A DNA stretch of 64,000 bases from Malurus cyaneus samueli (GCA_009741485.1 CM019236.1:64651535-64715534), one strand, 5' to 3'; counted from the first letter of the stretch, positions 1-14,099 are shown. Notes: generated by a model from the sequence alone, not told the origin. Numbers and translations are program-made.

Positions 1-3000
1 CTCTCCCTCTGGCTTGGCTTTTCCTCAGCCCCTGGATGAAGTCTCCAGCATCAGAACTTCTGTTCTGACATGCTTCTTGTTTTTCTTGCTAATGTACCTA
101 CCATTCCTGAATAAACACTTGGTATTATCTTTGGGCTGGAGCCAGGTGCATTGCGTAAAGGATTTGCCTGAGGACTCTGGTGTCATCTTCCTCTTGCCAA
201 GTTTCCACCACCGTCAATATTTCTCTCCAACAATGTGGAGTCTAAAATTTCTTTGTATGCTTTTTTTTTTTTTTCTTTTCTGTAAGCTAAATGCTAGTTT
301 CAATATAATAAAATATTACATTAATCTGTCCATTTTCCATCAATGCTTCCTACATAGTTGTATTGATCTGCATGAAATTGACAGGGAGGCCTTCCTTTCA
401 ATGATCTGACAAGACCACTGGATGTTTCTGCGGCATGTATTGGGAACAAGCAGCATGGCTGTCAATCCATAGCAGAGTAACTGGAGGACAGATGCTATAA
501 ATTCAGGTTCAGGGTTACCTGTAAACAATTTTTGGACTGACCTTAGGAATTAGGAGAGGTTATAAAAAATTATCTCTTCTGTGAAACAATAACAGCAATG
601 ACAGCCAAATAGAGAAATGGCAGAGCAAATTCAGAACTTATCCATATAAATAAACCCCTGCAATGCTTTCATGGGAGGGCAAAATTATCCACAGCTCAGC
701 TCCAGAATTCATCTAGGTTCTGAGTTCCTGCTTTTGGTGTATTCAGCAGAGCAACTTCCTTAGGATCTTTTCTGGCTTTAGCCCTCATTATAGTCTGCCA
801 GCCTTTAACAGCTGAGTTCCACTGCAGGTCTTAAAAGAAAAGCAATATGGCACTAAGTGCATTCAGGTTGCCAGATCTTATCAGGCTGGTAAAGCTAAAA
901 TGTTATACCTTCATGAGGCTCTGCTGTCCTTCCAGCCAGACACCACACACTCTCTCCTCATCCACGTGCTCCTATCTGCTTCCTTTGCCTCCCCCACTTA
1001 ATTCCAGAGTGTTTTTGAAACACGGTCACCTGTTCTACCTCATGCCTTCTTGGGCTATGGACCAGGAGACTGCTTGGACATTCCGGGGAGATTAATCAGC
1101 CCAGCCTCAAAGCCTTTGAACTAAAACTCCTCTACTTGTTATTTCTGAATTTGGCCCTATGGTATTGTCAGGTAGCCTTGAGGTAAAGGACAGTCAAGCT
1201 AGTACAAGCTCTTGCTGAATTATAATCAGATGGAATTTATTATTTCTGTGTTTTTGGCATTGCTGACACACTGGCTTTGCACAACTTAAAAACATCAAAG
1301 CTGACAAATGGGCAAGAAGCAGCAGTGCCGACAGCACCACAGAAAGGAACAGGAAAAGACCAAATGAAGAAATCATGAAGGAACTGGTACCAGCAAGTGA
1401 GTCAGCAAAACCCATTGTATATGACAGATTTCCTGTTTCAGCATTGTCCTGGAGAGCTTCCTTCTTCTTGCCAGGCAGGGAATAAGGCAAATTAATGATC
1501 CTACATGCTCCTGTCTCTCCCATCTCTCCCATGGTTTCTGTTACCACCTTGCTGTTGGGCAGCTTGCAGCTTTCAATGTAAGCAAATGATACTTTGCACT
1601 GTGGATTGGAAGAGTCATATTTTCAAGGGGAGGTATGAAAGGAATTTCTAAAAATTTTTATCTATTATTTTGAACTTATGTGCTAGGAGTTCAGGTAGAG
1701 GAAGTACATGTGGAAAAGTAGCTTAGCAGTTCTGTTGTGGGCCCAAACAACAGGAAAGAAATAATGTGCAGTAAGTAGAGTGATAAAACAAATAAGAAAG
1801 GCATAAATTGGAAATACATTTCCCCAAATAGAGCTGTTTCTTTTATTTTACAGGAAAGTTATTGAACAACAGTTTTTCATTTCCATGCCAGTCAGGCAGA
1901 TGATCAAAAATTGTAGCAGAAGTTGAACAATGAGTCACTTTAGTGACCAGTCTTGTCAGAGTTGCCATAAATAGAACTAAGACCAACAATCAGTATTATA
2001 AAATACTATCTATACGTCATGAACATTTATTAGAGCAGATAAAATGAAACAGGACATTGAAGCTACAGATGCCCACCAAAGTTCACAGGCATAAATGTCA
2101 GACCGTGGCCTGTTTGGCAGAAGAAACTGAGAGCTCAGGAGCTGGACTTTAGACAATCATGTGAGATAGGAATGCTTCTAATATTCAATATATCATTAAA
2201 ATACTACATATAGTATTTCAATGTGGCAATATTTTAAGTAATGAAAATGTTTACAGTTGTTGGAGGCCAGGGAATTGTATGTAGCTTGTCCACAGAATGT
2301 CCTGTGTTATAGAGAAAGAGGACAATCTATGTAGAAATCATCAGTCATCGCTGAGCTAAAAGATGACCTTCTTTAGACACTCCTGTGTAGGGTCCTGGGT
2401 TTATAAGCAGCGAGTTAATTGTGCCTCATTCCATCTAACACTGGGCTTTGGCAGCAGCAGTGAATCTGTGCCCAGTGCCTCAGCTGGCACCTCCTGGAGT
2501 CTGGAGTGGGAGTCTAAACCACCTGCAACTTCAGCCTGTGTTGATTTACTGAGCTGTAAGCCCCAGCTGCTGAGAGTTTGGCTCATTCCTGCTTCTGGTA
2601 ATTCCAGCAGAGGAGCAGGACAAGCAGCTGGAGTGGGATACTACATAAATCCAGTTTCTATGGAAAGACTTGCCTGTCAGTTCCCTCAGATGTGATATAG
2701 GGGAAAAATATCCATACCTAGCTTTTTCTTGTCTGTTGGTAGAAAAATAACCAAATAACTAAAAACTTTTAACAAGTGGTGCTTACATTGAAAAGAAGGC
2801 AGGTACTAAATTATGAAGCTCCAGTGAGTTAAACACACTCACTGACAGTCACTAGACTTCTTCTTTCTGAGTTCTATAACCCTATCTTAACATTATAATT
2901 GAATGTAAGTGAAAAATTAATGAACTAATGTATTCAATAAATTTATTATCAAATCCTAAGTATATTGGTCCAAACTCAAGGTCCCACGATTAATCTTCAG

Positions 3001-4662
3001 GACCGGTGATGAGCACAATTCAGAATTTCACTGTAAGGACCTCTCCCTTTGTCTTTCCGACATCCTTTGGCAGCCATGTCCCTTCAGAAATGATGAGCTT
3101 GTCAGCCTCAAGGGAAGCTTGTGGGAGCCGAAGACAGGGCTTCCTTGGCACCCAGACAAGTGGTTTGGATCTCTTTGTCAGAGGAAATAAGAAAGACCAC
3201 AAATCTCACTGCCTTCAGAACAATGTCTAAAGCTCAGTTTTTCAACTTCGATTTTCCAAAACTGCTGCTAAAAATACCCAGGAAAAGAAGGACAAAGGCA
3301 AAACAAGAAAGAGAAAGGAAGAAATATAGAGAAAGGAGAAAACAGCATGATTGTGTCCCCAGTTGCCTGTGGAGAGTAGGAGCAGAATTACATGCCTGTT
3401 GTTTACTGTGAATTTAGTGATAATATGTTATGAGATGTTTTAACAGTTGGCATGGACAATTTTATAACAGGAAATTGTATCTAGAACCATAGTGATTTTT
3501 CTCTTGCTTTCAGTTCCAGTGTTAAACTCCTTAATCACCCCAGTAATCAGAAGAGTGATTGGCAGATTAACTACCTCAGAAACTGGAATTTATATATTTT
3601 TCAATGCAGACTGATCAATGGCACCTTTCATTGCTAGATGCTTCATAATTTTTCACTGTACTGACACATTTCTGTAACTCTGCTACAGACACAGTGGCAT
3701 GAGCAGGGTAAACCATAAGATGAGTCCCTTAGCCCTGTTAATATTATCATTCTGTTTCACTTTAGTATTTTTTTAAGTGTTCTAAAGAGTTGACTTTGCT
3801 TGCTGCTTTAGTGATATAATTCAGCTTTCACCTCCCAGACTGAGATGTTAGTTGAGCTCTTGATCTTATCAGACTCAATATCCACTGGAATTACAAAAAC
3901 TCCTGTAGGTGCTTGGAACATATTTGTGTGGTCAGTGCATACATATTGTGCCTGGTCCGTCACACCCAAGATAACGTGATTAAACTAGGAGTGCGTCCAA
4001 AAGCCATGCAGACCCCTATCGTCACAAAGGGCAATTAAACCTGCTCTGCCACAGAACTGATGGGCTCGGACATGATTCCACTCACTTCGTACAGATTTAC
4101 GCGCTCACTGGGTGTCTCTGCTAGGCCACATGACCTGCCTCTGCAGGTGTCTGTTGACATCTCCAAAAATGAGGGCATCTTCCCATCCAACCCAACAGGT
4201 TCCTGAACTCCTTTACATGTAACTTTGTACCTGTTGTTGTGTGGGCATGAGAAACACCCGTGTCTCAGGTCCTTATCTTTGCTTACTCAGTGATCAGTTC
4301 TCCTGATGGCATTTCCTTCTGTTCAGGAAAAGATGATTCAGCTCTCAGATAGCTGTGAACCCCACTCACCTGGATTAAAACTCAAAGACTAAAGATTCCC
4401 AAGCCAGGAAGATAATTAAAAAAAGGATAATACAATTTTTAAATTGATCTGTTCCATCACGAGGATAAGTTTTCATTCTTCTTTGGACATCATAGACTTT
4501 CTATGGAACAAATACACACCCAGATCTAGCTGGGTAAGATTTAATTTTAGACACATACGGATATTCCCTTGAGTTTGAACATCGCACTTAGACCTTGCTG
4601 TATGTGAATACAGAATAATGATTATCATTAACAGCTATAGGGTAAGAGAATTAAGACTGTCC
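1..4662. other. No gene recognised (left arm, outer part)
   Basis: This is AT-rich single-copy-looking DNA apart from its mirror copy. Open frames of up to about 130 codons occur on both strands, but none shows a protein family, codon pattern or exon border that I can support. The segment 2,363-2,700 is somewhat richer in GC. Its partner at about 34.9-35.4 kb is shortened and altered. Confidence 0.6.
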
Positions 4663-4985
4663 ATTCTGGAGAAGAGAAGGCTCAGGGGATCTTATCAATG
4701 TATCTAAACACAGGAAGTGAAGATGAGGAGAGGATGGGTTGAGGACCTGAGGTTAGGGCCACATACTGAAACACATACTGAAACCTCCATTCACTCTGAA
4801 TATCAGCAAACGTTTCCCCTGTGAGAGTGACTGCACACAGGTAACAGGATTCTCCATCCCTGGAAATTTTGAAGAGCTGTCTGGATGTGACCCTGCATAA
4901 CTGACTCCAGCTGACCTTGCTTGAACTGGGGATTCATACCAGGTGACCTCCAGAGGCCCTTCCAACCTCAAGCACTCTTTGTGTG
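4663..4985 (+). mobile_element. CR1 LINE 3' fragment (left arm)
   Basis: The segment has the order typical of the avian CR1 3' region in sense orientation. It runs from a 'ctggagaagagaaggctcagggg' type line (4,676 on), through 'ctccatccctggaaat' near 4,852, to 'ggtgacctccagaggccc' and 'ttccaacctcaagcactctt' at the end. It is a 5'-truncated, non-coding copy, as most CR1 insertions are. The partner lies at 32,830-33,165 on the other strand. No clean terminal octamer repeat is left. Confidence 0.85.
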
Positions 4986-7900
4986 CAGATGTGTTACATG
5001 ATTCTCACATTAAAATTAGAACTTCCCAATGGCTCACAGGGAAATGAACTAAAGAAAACCTCTCAAGGACTATTTGGTTGGCAAAAAATGGTGTGATTTG
5101 CCTTGTAAGAGTAAGGTGTTTGCCAAGTTCTTGACACATTTTGCTGTCTTTAATCTAGTTTCTCTGAACATAACTAACTAGTATTTCTGCATTTGTAACT
5201 TGATTCCTCTAAATGGATACTTGTTTCTGCCAAGAATCAAGCCTTTGATGTAAAAATTTGTAGCCTTTGGAAATATGGCGTTGGCTCTGATGTAAATTGC
5301 AGCTCTAAGATGAAGGTAAATATATGACGAAACCGAGGTCTTTTGCCATAACCTGATTTTGTTTGATAGTGCTGTAACCTGCTTAGGGCAATATCTCTTA
5401 TTTGCAACCAAGTTTAGGGACGATATATTATTTTTACTGTGGTGAATTTCAGGAATTTGATCTAGATGTTTTTAAAAGCTTCAATCCCAGAATTGTTTAC
5501 CTGGTGTTTAAAAAGAGATCACTTCATGGTCTTGTTGTATTTGTCTTCATCTCAAACAGAAACCTTTGGCTCCTTGTGAACCCACCTGTCATATTTTGTC
5601 TTGAGAAAAAAAAAAAACACTCGGCAGGAAGATGGTGCTGTGTGTCTGTCATTGCATCTGACTCAGGAAAATGGGTGGGTCTGACAGAGATGGGATAGAT
5701 CCACACACAATTCCTTTTGGGAAATGCTACCTAACAGGCAGGGAGGTGATCAGTTTGTTTCTCCAAACACAGAACTTAGCTGCCACCTCGTGCTGAGGTG
5801 GTTGCTCTAGGAGCCCAGTAGACCAACTAAGTTTCAGTGACAAAATATTGTAGTCTGAATTATCTAAAAATTTTGGAGTTACCAGAAACACAGCAGTGAC
5901 AGTAAACTTGATGTTAATATTCATCTGATTCAACACAAAGAATATATTTCTGTCTTTAAATAAAAACTTGCTTTGACATGTAAATATTTCTCTTAGCTTG
6001 ACAGACAAGTAAATAAATTCTTTCTTAATTTTTAGGTATTTTGTATGTAGAAATTCTCTTATGAGGAAGAGAAAACACTACTACTGCATTAATCAAGATA
6101 AAATGCAATGTCACAGTAAATATTTGTCCTAGATACAGGAACAATAGCTGAAAATTGTCTCAAATACCTAAATTCTTTCTGTTACCACAGCTACTGAATA
6201 ATAAAAGCACATTGCTGAGGCTGCCTCTATTAATGAGATTTATGAGACCATTAATAGGTAAATCTAAAGCTGTCCATGACAATGCAAGTTAATACAACTC
6301 ACTCTTCGCATTTCAGATTATAATATTCACAAATGCCCTGATTTCTCATAGGTATGAGTATTCTTGAATATATTTATACATTCAAAGCTTCTATCCCTAT
6401 GGAAAGATAAAATAAGTCAAAATATACATCTGTCCCATAAGATTAAGAAGACATAACCTCGCACACTAAGCAGATGCAAAGTCGTATCACTTCAGTTATT
6501 GATAAACTTTCAACTTTATATATATGCATAATTAAAATATATCCCAAAGTTGTATTTATTTTGTCAAAACCTTATTTTACATGCTGCACACAGCATATGA
6601 TTTTTGTTGCCTGCTTTTCTTTTTCACTGTTCTTAAAGACACAAAAAAGAAAGAAAGGAGGTTAAAGCTAAAGGCCTTAGAAATCAAAACAGTATTAGAA
6701 AGACAAAATATTTAATGGTTTCATGTGGTCATAAGACAGTAGATTAACAAAAATTGTATGTTGAAGATATCAATTCCTCTAGTGTTATGTTCATAATATG
6801 TCGTAGTGCTATAAAAATTGAAAGTAATCTAGTTTATAAATATCAATGGAATATCAGTGGTATCAAAATGACCGTAATTGACCTGTGTTTAAACTTACTA
6901 TCTAAAGCTAAAATGAGTGCTACTTAACAGCCTAACAGATCTCTGGGTCTGATGACTTGGGAATTTTTTTTTAAACAGCACCAGTTGAAGGGCTAGTTTT
7001 AATCCTGTTTTCTCTCTATGTAAGAACTTAAGTATCAGAAAAAGAGATGAGAATTTCCATTTTCAAAAGACTGCAGTCTCACTCTAGTTCTGATCTCACT
7101 CAAGTCATTAGTAACTTCTCTTCCAAAGGTATTTTGGTATTTTTCTTCTGTTATCAATTTCAGACTTTCTCAAAATTATGTTCTTATTTTGAAATAAGCA
7201 TATGTCTGATAATTTCACTGCAGAAGACTTTTTATTTCACTTTCTTTCAATACTCTTTTCTGAAAAGCTCTCATTTTTCATCTACCATTTACTCTTCTAC
7301 TTTGTGCACTCTTGAGTTTCCCTGCTTTTGTTAAGGTCAACACCCAAAACGCCTTCTCTCTGAATCCTTAATTCTCCTAAACATTGCAAAAGATGGTAGT
7401 TTGCCTCTCAGGATCAGCAACTTTGCCCTGAGAATGCTGAGCAAGATAATGCAGTGGGACATACATGATTACTTCTGGATAATTTTATTGAAGTGAGAGA
7501 AAGCAATATATTCCACTGCGAAATGACAAGGTTATTATGAGTGCTTAAAAAAAATCCTGAGCTTCTAAGACCATAAATAGTTTTAAATTACAGTTTCTCC
7601 TAGCCTCTGCAGAAAAGCTTGATGCCTAGATTGAGAGATATTGTTAGGACTGCCAGCCAAAGAGTGGTACCCTCAGACCATCACCCACATACATTATCCA
7701 TCTTCAAAAGTCTGAGGAAGCTCAACAGCACACAGATGTACACAGAAGCTATTTCAATCATTTTCTTTGACTGTCTTTATTTCTGCTGGGGTTGTTTAAG
7801 CAGCGCACCAGCAGCACTGAATCAGGAAAGAGCAAAGGGGAAACCAGTAATGAGATACAGCAAGAAAATCCACAATCAGCACCAGCTGTTGCCCAATTAA

Positions 7901-10900
7901 ACTCAACATTTCACAGGTGTTCACAAGAGGATAGACAGTTTTGCCTGTGCCAAGGTACCTTTGTAAATAACCCTTATGAGAACAATACGGAATGAATTTT
8001 ATTTCATTGGCCACTTTACTTATTTTTAAAGCTTTAAATTTTTTTTATGTCAATAGTAACAATTTTATAAACTAAATATTTCTCTCTCTCTCTTTTTGAC
8101 ATCTTAATCAAAACTAATAAATGTCAGAGCTAATAGCTGAAGTGTTTTGGCCCTTGTGAGCGGTATTCTTCTTTATGCTCCCATTCTTAGTAAAAACCTT
8201 TCTAAGCAGGCTTTATGACCATTGCCTTGTATTTATAAGCCTAATTCATAAAAGCTGAAAATATAGAGGGACAACAGGGCACTGAATGAATGTGGCTTAA
8301 ATTGATATGATTTTCTATCTCCAGATACAGCCTGATTTTTGAAACAGTGAATTCATGAACAATGCAGTCCTATCAGACCTCTGCATGTGGGCACTACTGA
8401 TGATTTAACAAGTATGCATTGATGCTGCTTTGTGATATGCTTATTTTGTGATTACACAAGGTCTCCAGGGCTGGCACTTTAATAGCCTTTGTTAGCCTCT
8501 TAAAGCATCAAAACCAACAGCAAGAATCAGAGAGAAATCTCATTGTTCTGCTATATGCTATTAATTCCTTTTCAGCAAAATTTTCAAAATATTTTAATTT
8601 ACCTGTGGGTAGATGCTGATTTGAAGGTCATAATATAAAGTAATGAGTTTTAAAACAATGAGGTTTACACTTGATCCACATGAGTGTGTATTCGCCATTG
8701 AGCATTCTTAAAGCAAAACTAATTTTAACATGAAATTATTATTTCCTTCATTTTGAAGCCCAAAATTACCTTACAGAGTTCCTTGGCAATTGCAGTATTT
8801 TGTCTGTCAGCTGGGTGTTTGGGCCATGTCTGGGGTGTTGGAACATCCAGGGGAGCCTTATCTCTGCCATATAAATGAGATGCATGGGATGTCGGTGCAC
8901 TAAAGGTTAAACTTGAACTACAATGCAACAGAGACCAGTTCTCAGATTTAACCTACAGGGAAACATTTATGGTGTTCTCTGCCTCCAATTTATTTTAATA
9001 ACACATAATAATACTAGTTTGCTCTTAACCAAAGTAATGTCTTTCATGCAAAGTTCTCAAAGCACTTTCAGCAGAGGAATTAATTTTTGCCACACCCTAA
9101 TGAGAAAGACAAGTAGTAATTTACCTGTTTGCACTTTCTCTTTATTAAACTTACCTTTAGTCTAATATTACTAACTTTAAAAGAGGATGATGGTTTGTAT
9201 TTTTATATTCTAAGTTTCACTAGTTCTGAACTGGGTGTAGTCCTGATGTGTCCTCTGCGTCTGGAAATTAGGATGAGTCTTTTCTAGATATAATCAGAAA
9301 AAAACTGTAGGCAACACTGACAGAAAGAAAAAAAAGCAATAATTAAATACATGATAAAATGTAACAGAAGCATTCAGGGCTCAGATGCTGCAGTTTCTTT
9401 TCCTATCTTTTTTTTTTTTTTGCTTTCAGAATAAATGCTTTTTGAAGTTTTCCATGCTGAGCTTCAGAACCAGCCCAATTTTCAGACATGCTTTTTCAGT
9501 GAAAATATTAATGTAATTCAAACATTTCAGAAATACAGTACTGGATATTTAAATCCTGATGTGATACAGGCAGACCACAGAGTAGTAAAAGTAGGCTAGG
9601 AAAAGTGCAACCTATTTGCAAAGGTGAAAGAACAACCTTCACAGTTTAGAGAAAAGATTATAATGGCTTCTTGTCACTTTTTCTTTCTTTTTTTTCTCTC
9701 TCATTTTTTGCCTCTAGTCACAGCAGGAGATCATCTGTGCTCACATATGAGACAGAAATTCGGCCTGTATTACATGTATACAAAACCCATTCATGTAGGG
9801 GGTTGGTATTCCCAGGTGAAATACTTTTCCTTGAGCAGAAAGTCAGAGTGCTTACTGTCAATGTGAGGTAGACCCCTGTGTGGATTTTGGAGGTAAAATG
9901 CAAATTCCTGAAACAACTGCTATGCAGCCCCTCAGAGGGATTATTGTGCCCTGTTGCCAGAGTGATACCAGTTACCACTCCTCAGTCAGGAAGAAAGCTG
10001 AACTCAGTAGACATGATTTTTAAAATTTTATCCCTGCTTATGAGAAAACTTCATCCCTTATCTATTGTCTGTTTCATCAATCCACCTGACCTATTCTGTA
10101 GCTTCTACCCATTACAGATGAATCACAGGTTTGATAGTTATAGCTGTGATGGCTGTTCTTTGAATTAAAGGGGGTTTAAGGAAAGCTGTTGTTGCGAAGA
10201 AAGGAGGAGTTCATGTTGCAACAAAGAAGCAAAATGTTGAGGCTTGTCTAATGAAGCTAAACAAAATTTCCCACATTTCTGGACGCTAGCTCACCAATAA
10301 CTCATGGTAGTGTGAGTCATTTGTTATACATGTGTGCAACATACAAACTGGACCAGCAGTAGTGTGGCAATCCCCTCTTGGCTCTTCTGCTAATAAAAGC
10401 GGAGGCTGGTGTACAAGGCAATGGTTCCAAATTTGCTGAGAACCAGGACCAGAGAACCTAGAAAGGACAGGCAGGGATAAAAGGGCTGTGTGTAGGAAAA
10501 TATCAAAATCAGCAACACAAGCAATTTGTGCTACAGTCTCAGCCAGCCTGCTTGTTATACAGGATTTCTTCATTTGCTGGTTCTTCCCATCCAGGGCATT
10601 CATTGTTTCTGTTGTTTCATGTTAAACCTTTCTTTTTGTTTGTTTGTTTTGTTTTGTTTTCTTGCCTTTGTGTGTGAATGAAGTCCTTCAATGGCTAGTG
10701 CAAGGCTGTGCTGTCTTCCCTGTGGATTGATGTTTTTAATGTGAATATGGACTAGAATTGGATAAAATTTATGCCAGTGAAGAGACCTTGGCCACTGCTC
10801 ACATCCCATCCATGCTTCCTGTTTCTCTTCAGGTACTCCGCATGGGAGAGAATTTATGCTGATAGTCCTATGATGAACATAGTTAAAATTTCCACAAGAC

Positions 10901-11358
10901 TGTACACAGCTGGGCAGGACCAAAGGTTTTACGTGAATATTGTCTGTGCCCTAAAAGATGTTCTCCTGCTTCATTAGGTGTCAGGTCTTATTCAGACCTT
11001 ATTGACAGAGATTCTTTATAGTATGTGGTAGATGACAATGGATGATCATAACTAATTAACCCTCTTGGCTTAAAAAAACCTAGGATTTTACAAAAATACA
11101 CTGAAGTTGGATGTACCTGAACAGATCCTGTAGCATGATCCTGGTCCCAAGGAGGATCAGTTACTGCTAAGTGCTTTCTCATGCTTTTGGGTTTTCTTTT
11201 TTCCTTATAATTTTTTCTTAGAAGTCTGAACAAACCCATTTAATTCCCTGCTGTTTATTTCCTTTTTGCTTTGGCAGGCATTCAGTTTTCTCTTCCATTT
11301 TCTGCATACCCTTATGCAGAGCTACAAGTATCCACACAAACTACATGCCACTTTGTCT
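4986..11358. other. No gene recognised (left arm, middle part)
   Basis: This is AT-rich DNA with no recognisable exon or transposon. It contains a short TC run at 8,081-8,092, a T run near 9,408-9,421 and a TTTG run at 10,633-10,660. All open frames are short and lack recognisable domains. The mirror copy spans about 26.5-32.8 kb. Confidence 0.6.
10633..10660. repeat. Short TTTG/TTTTG simple repeat
   Basis: About 28 bases of TTTG and TTTTG units. The reverse complement at about 27,211-27,237 is altered by a unit interrupted with C, so the two arms differ here as short repeats often do. Confidence 0.8.
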
Positions 11359-11486
11359 TGGGTTGATTTTGTGCCAATTCTGTTTGGTATTCCTATTCCA
11401 TTGGCTTGTATGCCCAAAAGGTGTCTGCTTCTTTAAATGCAACCCGGAAGAAGGAGCAGGGGTGGCTGGGAAGACGGTGCGGGCAG

Positions 11487-11493
11487 TTTAAAA
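11487..11493 (+). promoter_or_regulatory. TATA-like box in LTR
   Basis: TTTAAAA lies about 128 bases into the LTR. The same element is present in the solo LTR (minus strand, 47,137-47,143). The position and the downstream AATAAA fit a retroviral U3 promoter. Activity today is unknown. Confidence 0.55.
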
Positions 11494-12013
11494 AGCCAGC
11501 ACTGCTGCGCAGCTGTGGCTTTTTGGAGTTCGGCTTTTGCAGCCCCGCTCTGTGCTGTGGGAGGTCCTTGCTCACTGTGTGCAGCAGAGTTACAGTGATG
11601 CAGTTTTAGCTAGCTCAGGTTTGTTAGCTTCAGCAGCTTTCCCTGGACAGACCCCTCTGCGGTTCCTGTAATTCTGCCCCTGGAGCAATTTGGCGACCAG
11701 CGGGGAGAAAGTTGGGCGGCTCTGTCTTGTCTGGGATTCCGCAAGAAGCCAAGCCAGCAACAGAAAAACACACCGAAAGCCGTTCTGGTTCATCCATATC
11801 GAAGAAAGGACTACAATCCAGGTTTTTCTTGCCACTTTACGGGAGTGGCCATGTGGGTTTTCTTTTTTTGTTTCTTTTCCTGGGACGGGAGCCACCATCT
11901 TTTCTCTGCACCACCACGTGGTGAGCGGCTCTTGTGCGAGGAAGCTGTGTTCCTGCAGTTAAATATCTAAACAGTCACTTTTTATCTGTGTCCTGTGGGC
12001 ACTGTATTTTGTT

Positions 12014-12019
12014 AATAAA
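12014..12019 (+). promoter_or_regulatory. LTR polyadenylation signal AATAAA
   Basis: AATAAA lies about 125 bases before the LTR end and is followed by a T-rich stretch. The solo LTR keeps the same signal at 46,629-46,634 (as TTTATT on the plus strand). Confidence 0.65.
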
Positions 12020-12143
12020 CTACTTTGTTTTTTCTCTTCACTTTTGCCCAAACGTCTGTTTCATATTGTGGGAAAAAAATTATAAAATTTTTCACTTCAG
12101 AGAAAACACTTTGCAAATTTTTCTCTGAAACTGTCTTAAACGA

Positions 12144-12877
12144 AAAAATTGTTGCCATCGTTGGAGGCTTTGAGAAATGAAGAAAAAATTGTAATATTGT
12201 TTTTTGGTTTAAGCTGGTATTGGTTTCCGTTAGAGTCACCATCTGTTGAAGTAATTACGTATTCTGGTCCCTGGCTATGCCTATCACATATAGGCAATTT
12301 TGTCCCTTGCATGTGAGGTTTTATAGATCACGGACATGAATCAGAGTTGCTTATTTATAGGTATGGTAGCGATGATTATAAAAAGTTTAAGATAGGTATG
12401 GAGCTTTTGAAATTGGTATGCTCTTTGCTCCATCCTAGTCTTAGTAACCTGTTTTGGGTTATTCTTTGTAATTAAGCCAGTCTCTACAGAAAGTAGGGGA
12501 TGATGTTTCCCACCCTTCATTCCTCCTTCCCCTTCAATCTGCACATCATCTTTGAGATGTCAGTTTCCCTAGACTTAAAGATACTCCTTTCTTGGTGTTA
12601 TTTGGTAGGAAATGCTCTGTATGGTCCTGCAGCATTCTAGGATGAGGGCTTAGTTTTGCCAGTTGGGGCTACCCAGACACCTCATCGTGTGTGAAAAGTG
12701 GAGTGGTCTGGGTTATGGACAATACAAGTTCCAAATTACTGAAGAACAGTTTTTCTGAATCATAGCTTTCACTCCCATCTGAAAAAATCAGAACCAGCTG
12801 AGGTGGGAGAATATCTGAAGAGAAGTACAATTGAGGAACTGTAAGGAAAGGAAGCTCATTGCAATTCTGGCCTTGTT
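12144..12877 (+). other. Proviral leader, non-coding
   Basis: This lies between the LTR end and the first gag-like open frame. It has no coding potential that I can support. It begins with 'aaaaattgttgcc' and a 'ttggaggctttgag' stretch where a primer binding site would be expected, but that site is not assignable. The right arm has the same leader at about 25,040-25,753. Confidence 0.6.
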
Positions 12878-14066
12878 ATGCTATTGCACACTTGCTTCAA
12901 GCTTGCAGGCAGGAACAGAGCAGAGGCCAGAGGGACAAGTCAGCAGACACCCCAGTCACTCAGGCTGCAGCTTAACGACAGTGAGCCTAAGCCAGTAGCA
13001 GTTGCCCCTGTCCAGACACAACCAATCCATTCGCCAGTAGATGATGAATGGCCAATACCTCACAGCCAGCAGGGATCGAACCAGAAGCCATTGTTGAGTC
13101 TCTCCCAGAAAAAGTTCGTGCCAAGGGTAGATACAAAAACAGCTTAATATTGATTGGTTCTGGGGTCCGCATCTGGGACACCACAGGTGATATATGACAC
13201 TGGATGGTGGTGAAAGCGATACAGTTGGGATCCTGTCAGTGATGCGGCTATTGACAAGGGATGGCAGGGGGCCTTGAACTCTCAGTCTCTGGGCATGCTC
13301 CTAAAAAGTGTGGGGAAAGAGACATGTGTGTAGAAGATATCCAGATACATCAGACCTTGTGGAAGACCACAGAACAAGGGATTAAATGCTTGAGAGAACT
13401 GGCAGTGTTGGAGATCATTTTCTCAATGACAAAACAATCAGGAGCCCAGACGTGGTAAAATGTACACAGCTGATGTGGCTAAAACTCATACGACTTGGGC
13501 CACAAGAATATGCCTCTGCTTTAGCAATGATGAAGTGCAATGAGGGGGATGAGACCGTGCTTGCTGTGGCGAAGAAGCTCCAGGCATACGCAGATACTAT
13601 GCATGGCCCAACACATACAAGAATCTCAGCTGTAGAAACAAGTCTGTCAGAGCGTATACAGAAGGTGGAGAACAAGATGGAGGAGAATCATCAGCAGCTC
13701 AGGAAGGAGATTAAGGAGCGCCTTCTCCAAATCGCATTGGTCCAGACCAGAGGCCCTATCACCAGGAGCAGATGTCCCCCAACCAGAAAAAGAGAGTACA
13801 CTCCACGAGCAAACCTCTGGTTCTTCCTGGGTGAGCATGGGGAAAACATGAGAAGGTGGGACAGAAAACCCACCTCTGCCCTGGCAGCATGGGTGCGTGA
13901 ATTGAAGAATGGCCACACACAGAGAGGAAGCTCCACCAGAAGAGAATTAGCTCCGGTTTCCCATAAGCAAGCTGCCCAGCATAACAGAAGGCAGAATGAC
14001 ATGTCCAGTCCCCTGGAAGGAACCTCTGCAATGTATGCCCAGGGAAGGAATGACAACCAGTGCTAG
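12878..14066 (+). pseudogene. gag: Decayed ERV gag (left arm)
   Basis: Gag would form the virion core. Here it is split over three frames: 12,878-13,147, 13,261-13,458 and 13,386-14,066, so at least two frameshifts have occurred. The longest piece (226 codons) has a helical, charged middle (SERIQKVENKMEENHQQ, about residues 80-100) followed by LWFFLGEHGENMRRWD and PTSALAAWVRELKNG, which resemble ERV-L-type gag. I see no CCHC zinc knuckle in the surviving C-terminal part. It precedes the protease and RT remnants in the expected order. The right-arm copy is more fragmented. Confidence 0.75.
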
Positions 14067-14099
14067 AGGGATCCTGCCTCTTGCCAGGTAGAGGCAAGG

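Larger units (their letters stand above)
11359..12143 (+). repeat. 5' LTR of left-arm provirus
   Basis: The LTR is about 785 bases long and begins TGGGTTGATTTT. Its boundaries come from comparison with the solo LTR at 46,508-47,271 and the right-arm LTR at 25,754-26,521, both of which end in GAGACA. In this copy that end is damaged: bases equivalent to 'agac' seem to be lost near 12,142. It contains a TATA-like TTTAAAA at 11,487-11,493 and AATAAA at 12,014-12,019, in the right order for sense orientation. A primer binding site should follow the LTR, but I cannot assign a tRNA with confidence. Confidence 0.85.

Noticed and set aside
12144..12200. A primer binding site for a particular tRNA.
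   Set aside because: The stretch after the LTR has TGG-like starts but lies some bases away from the LTR end, and the copies disagree. No tRNA can be named honestly.
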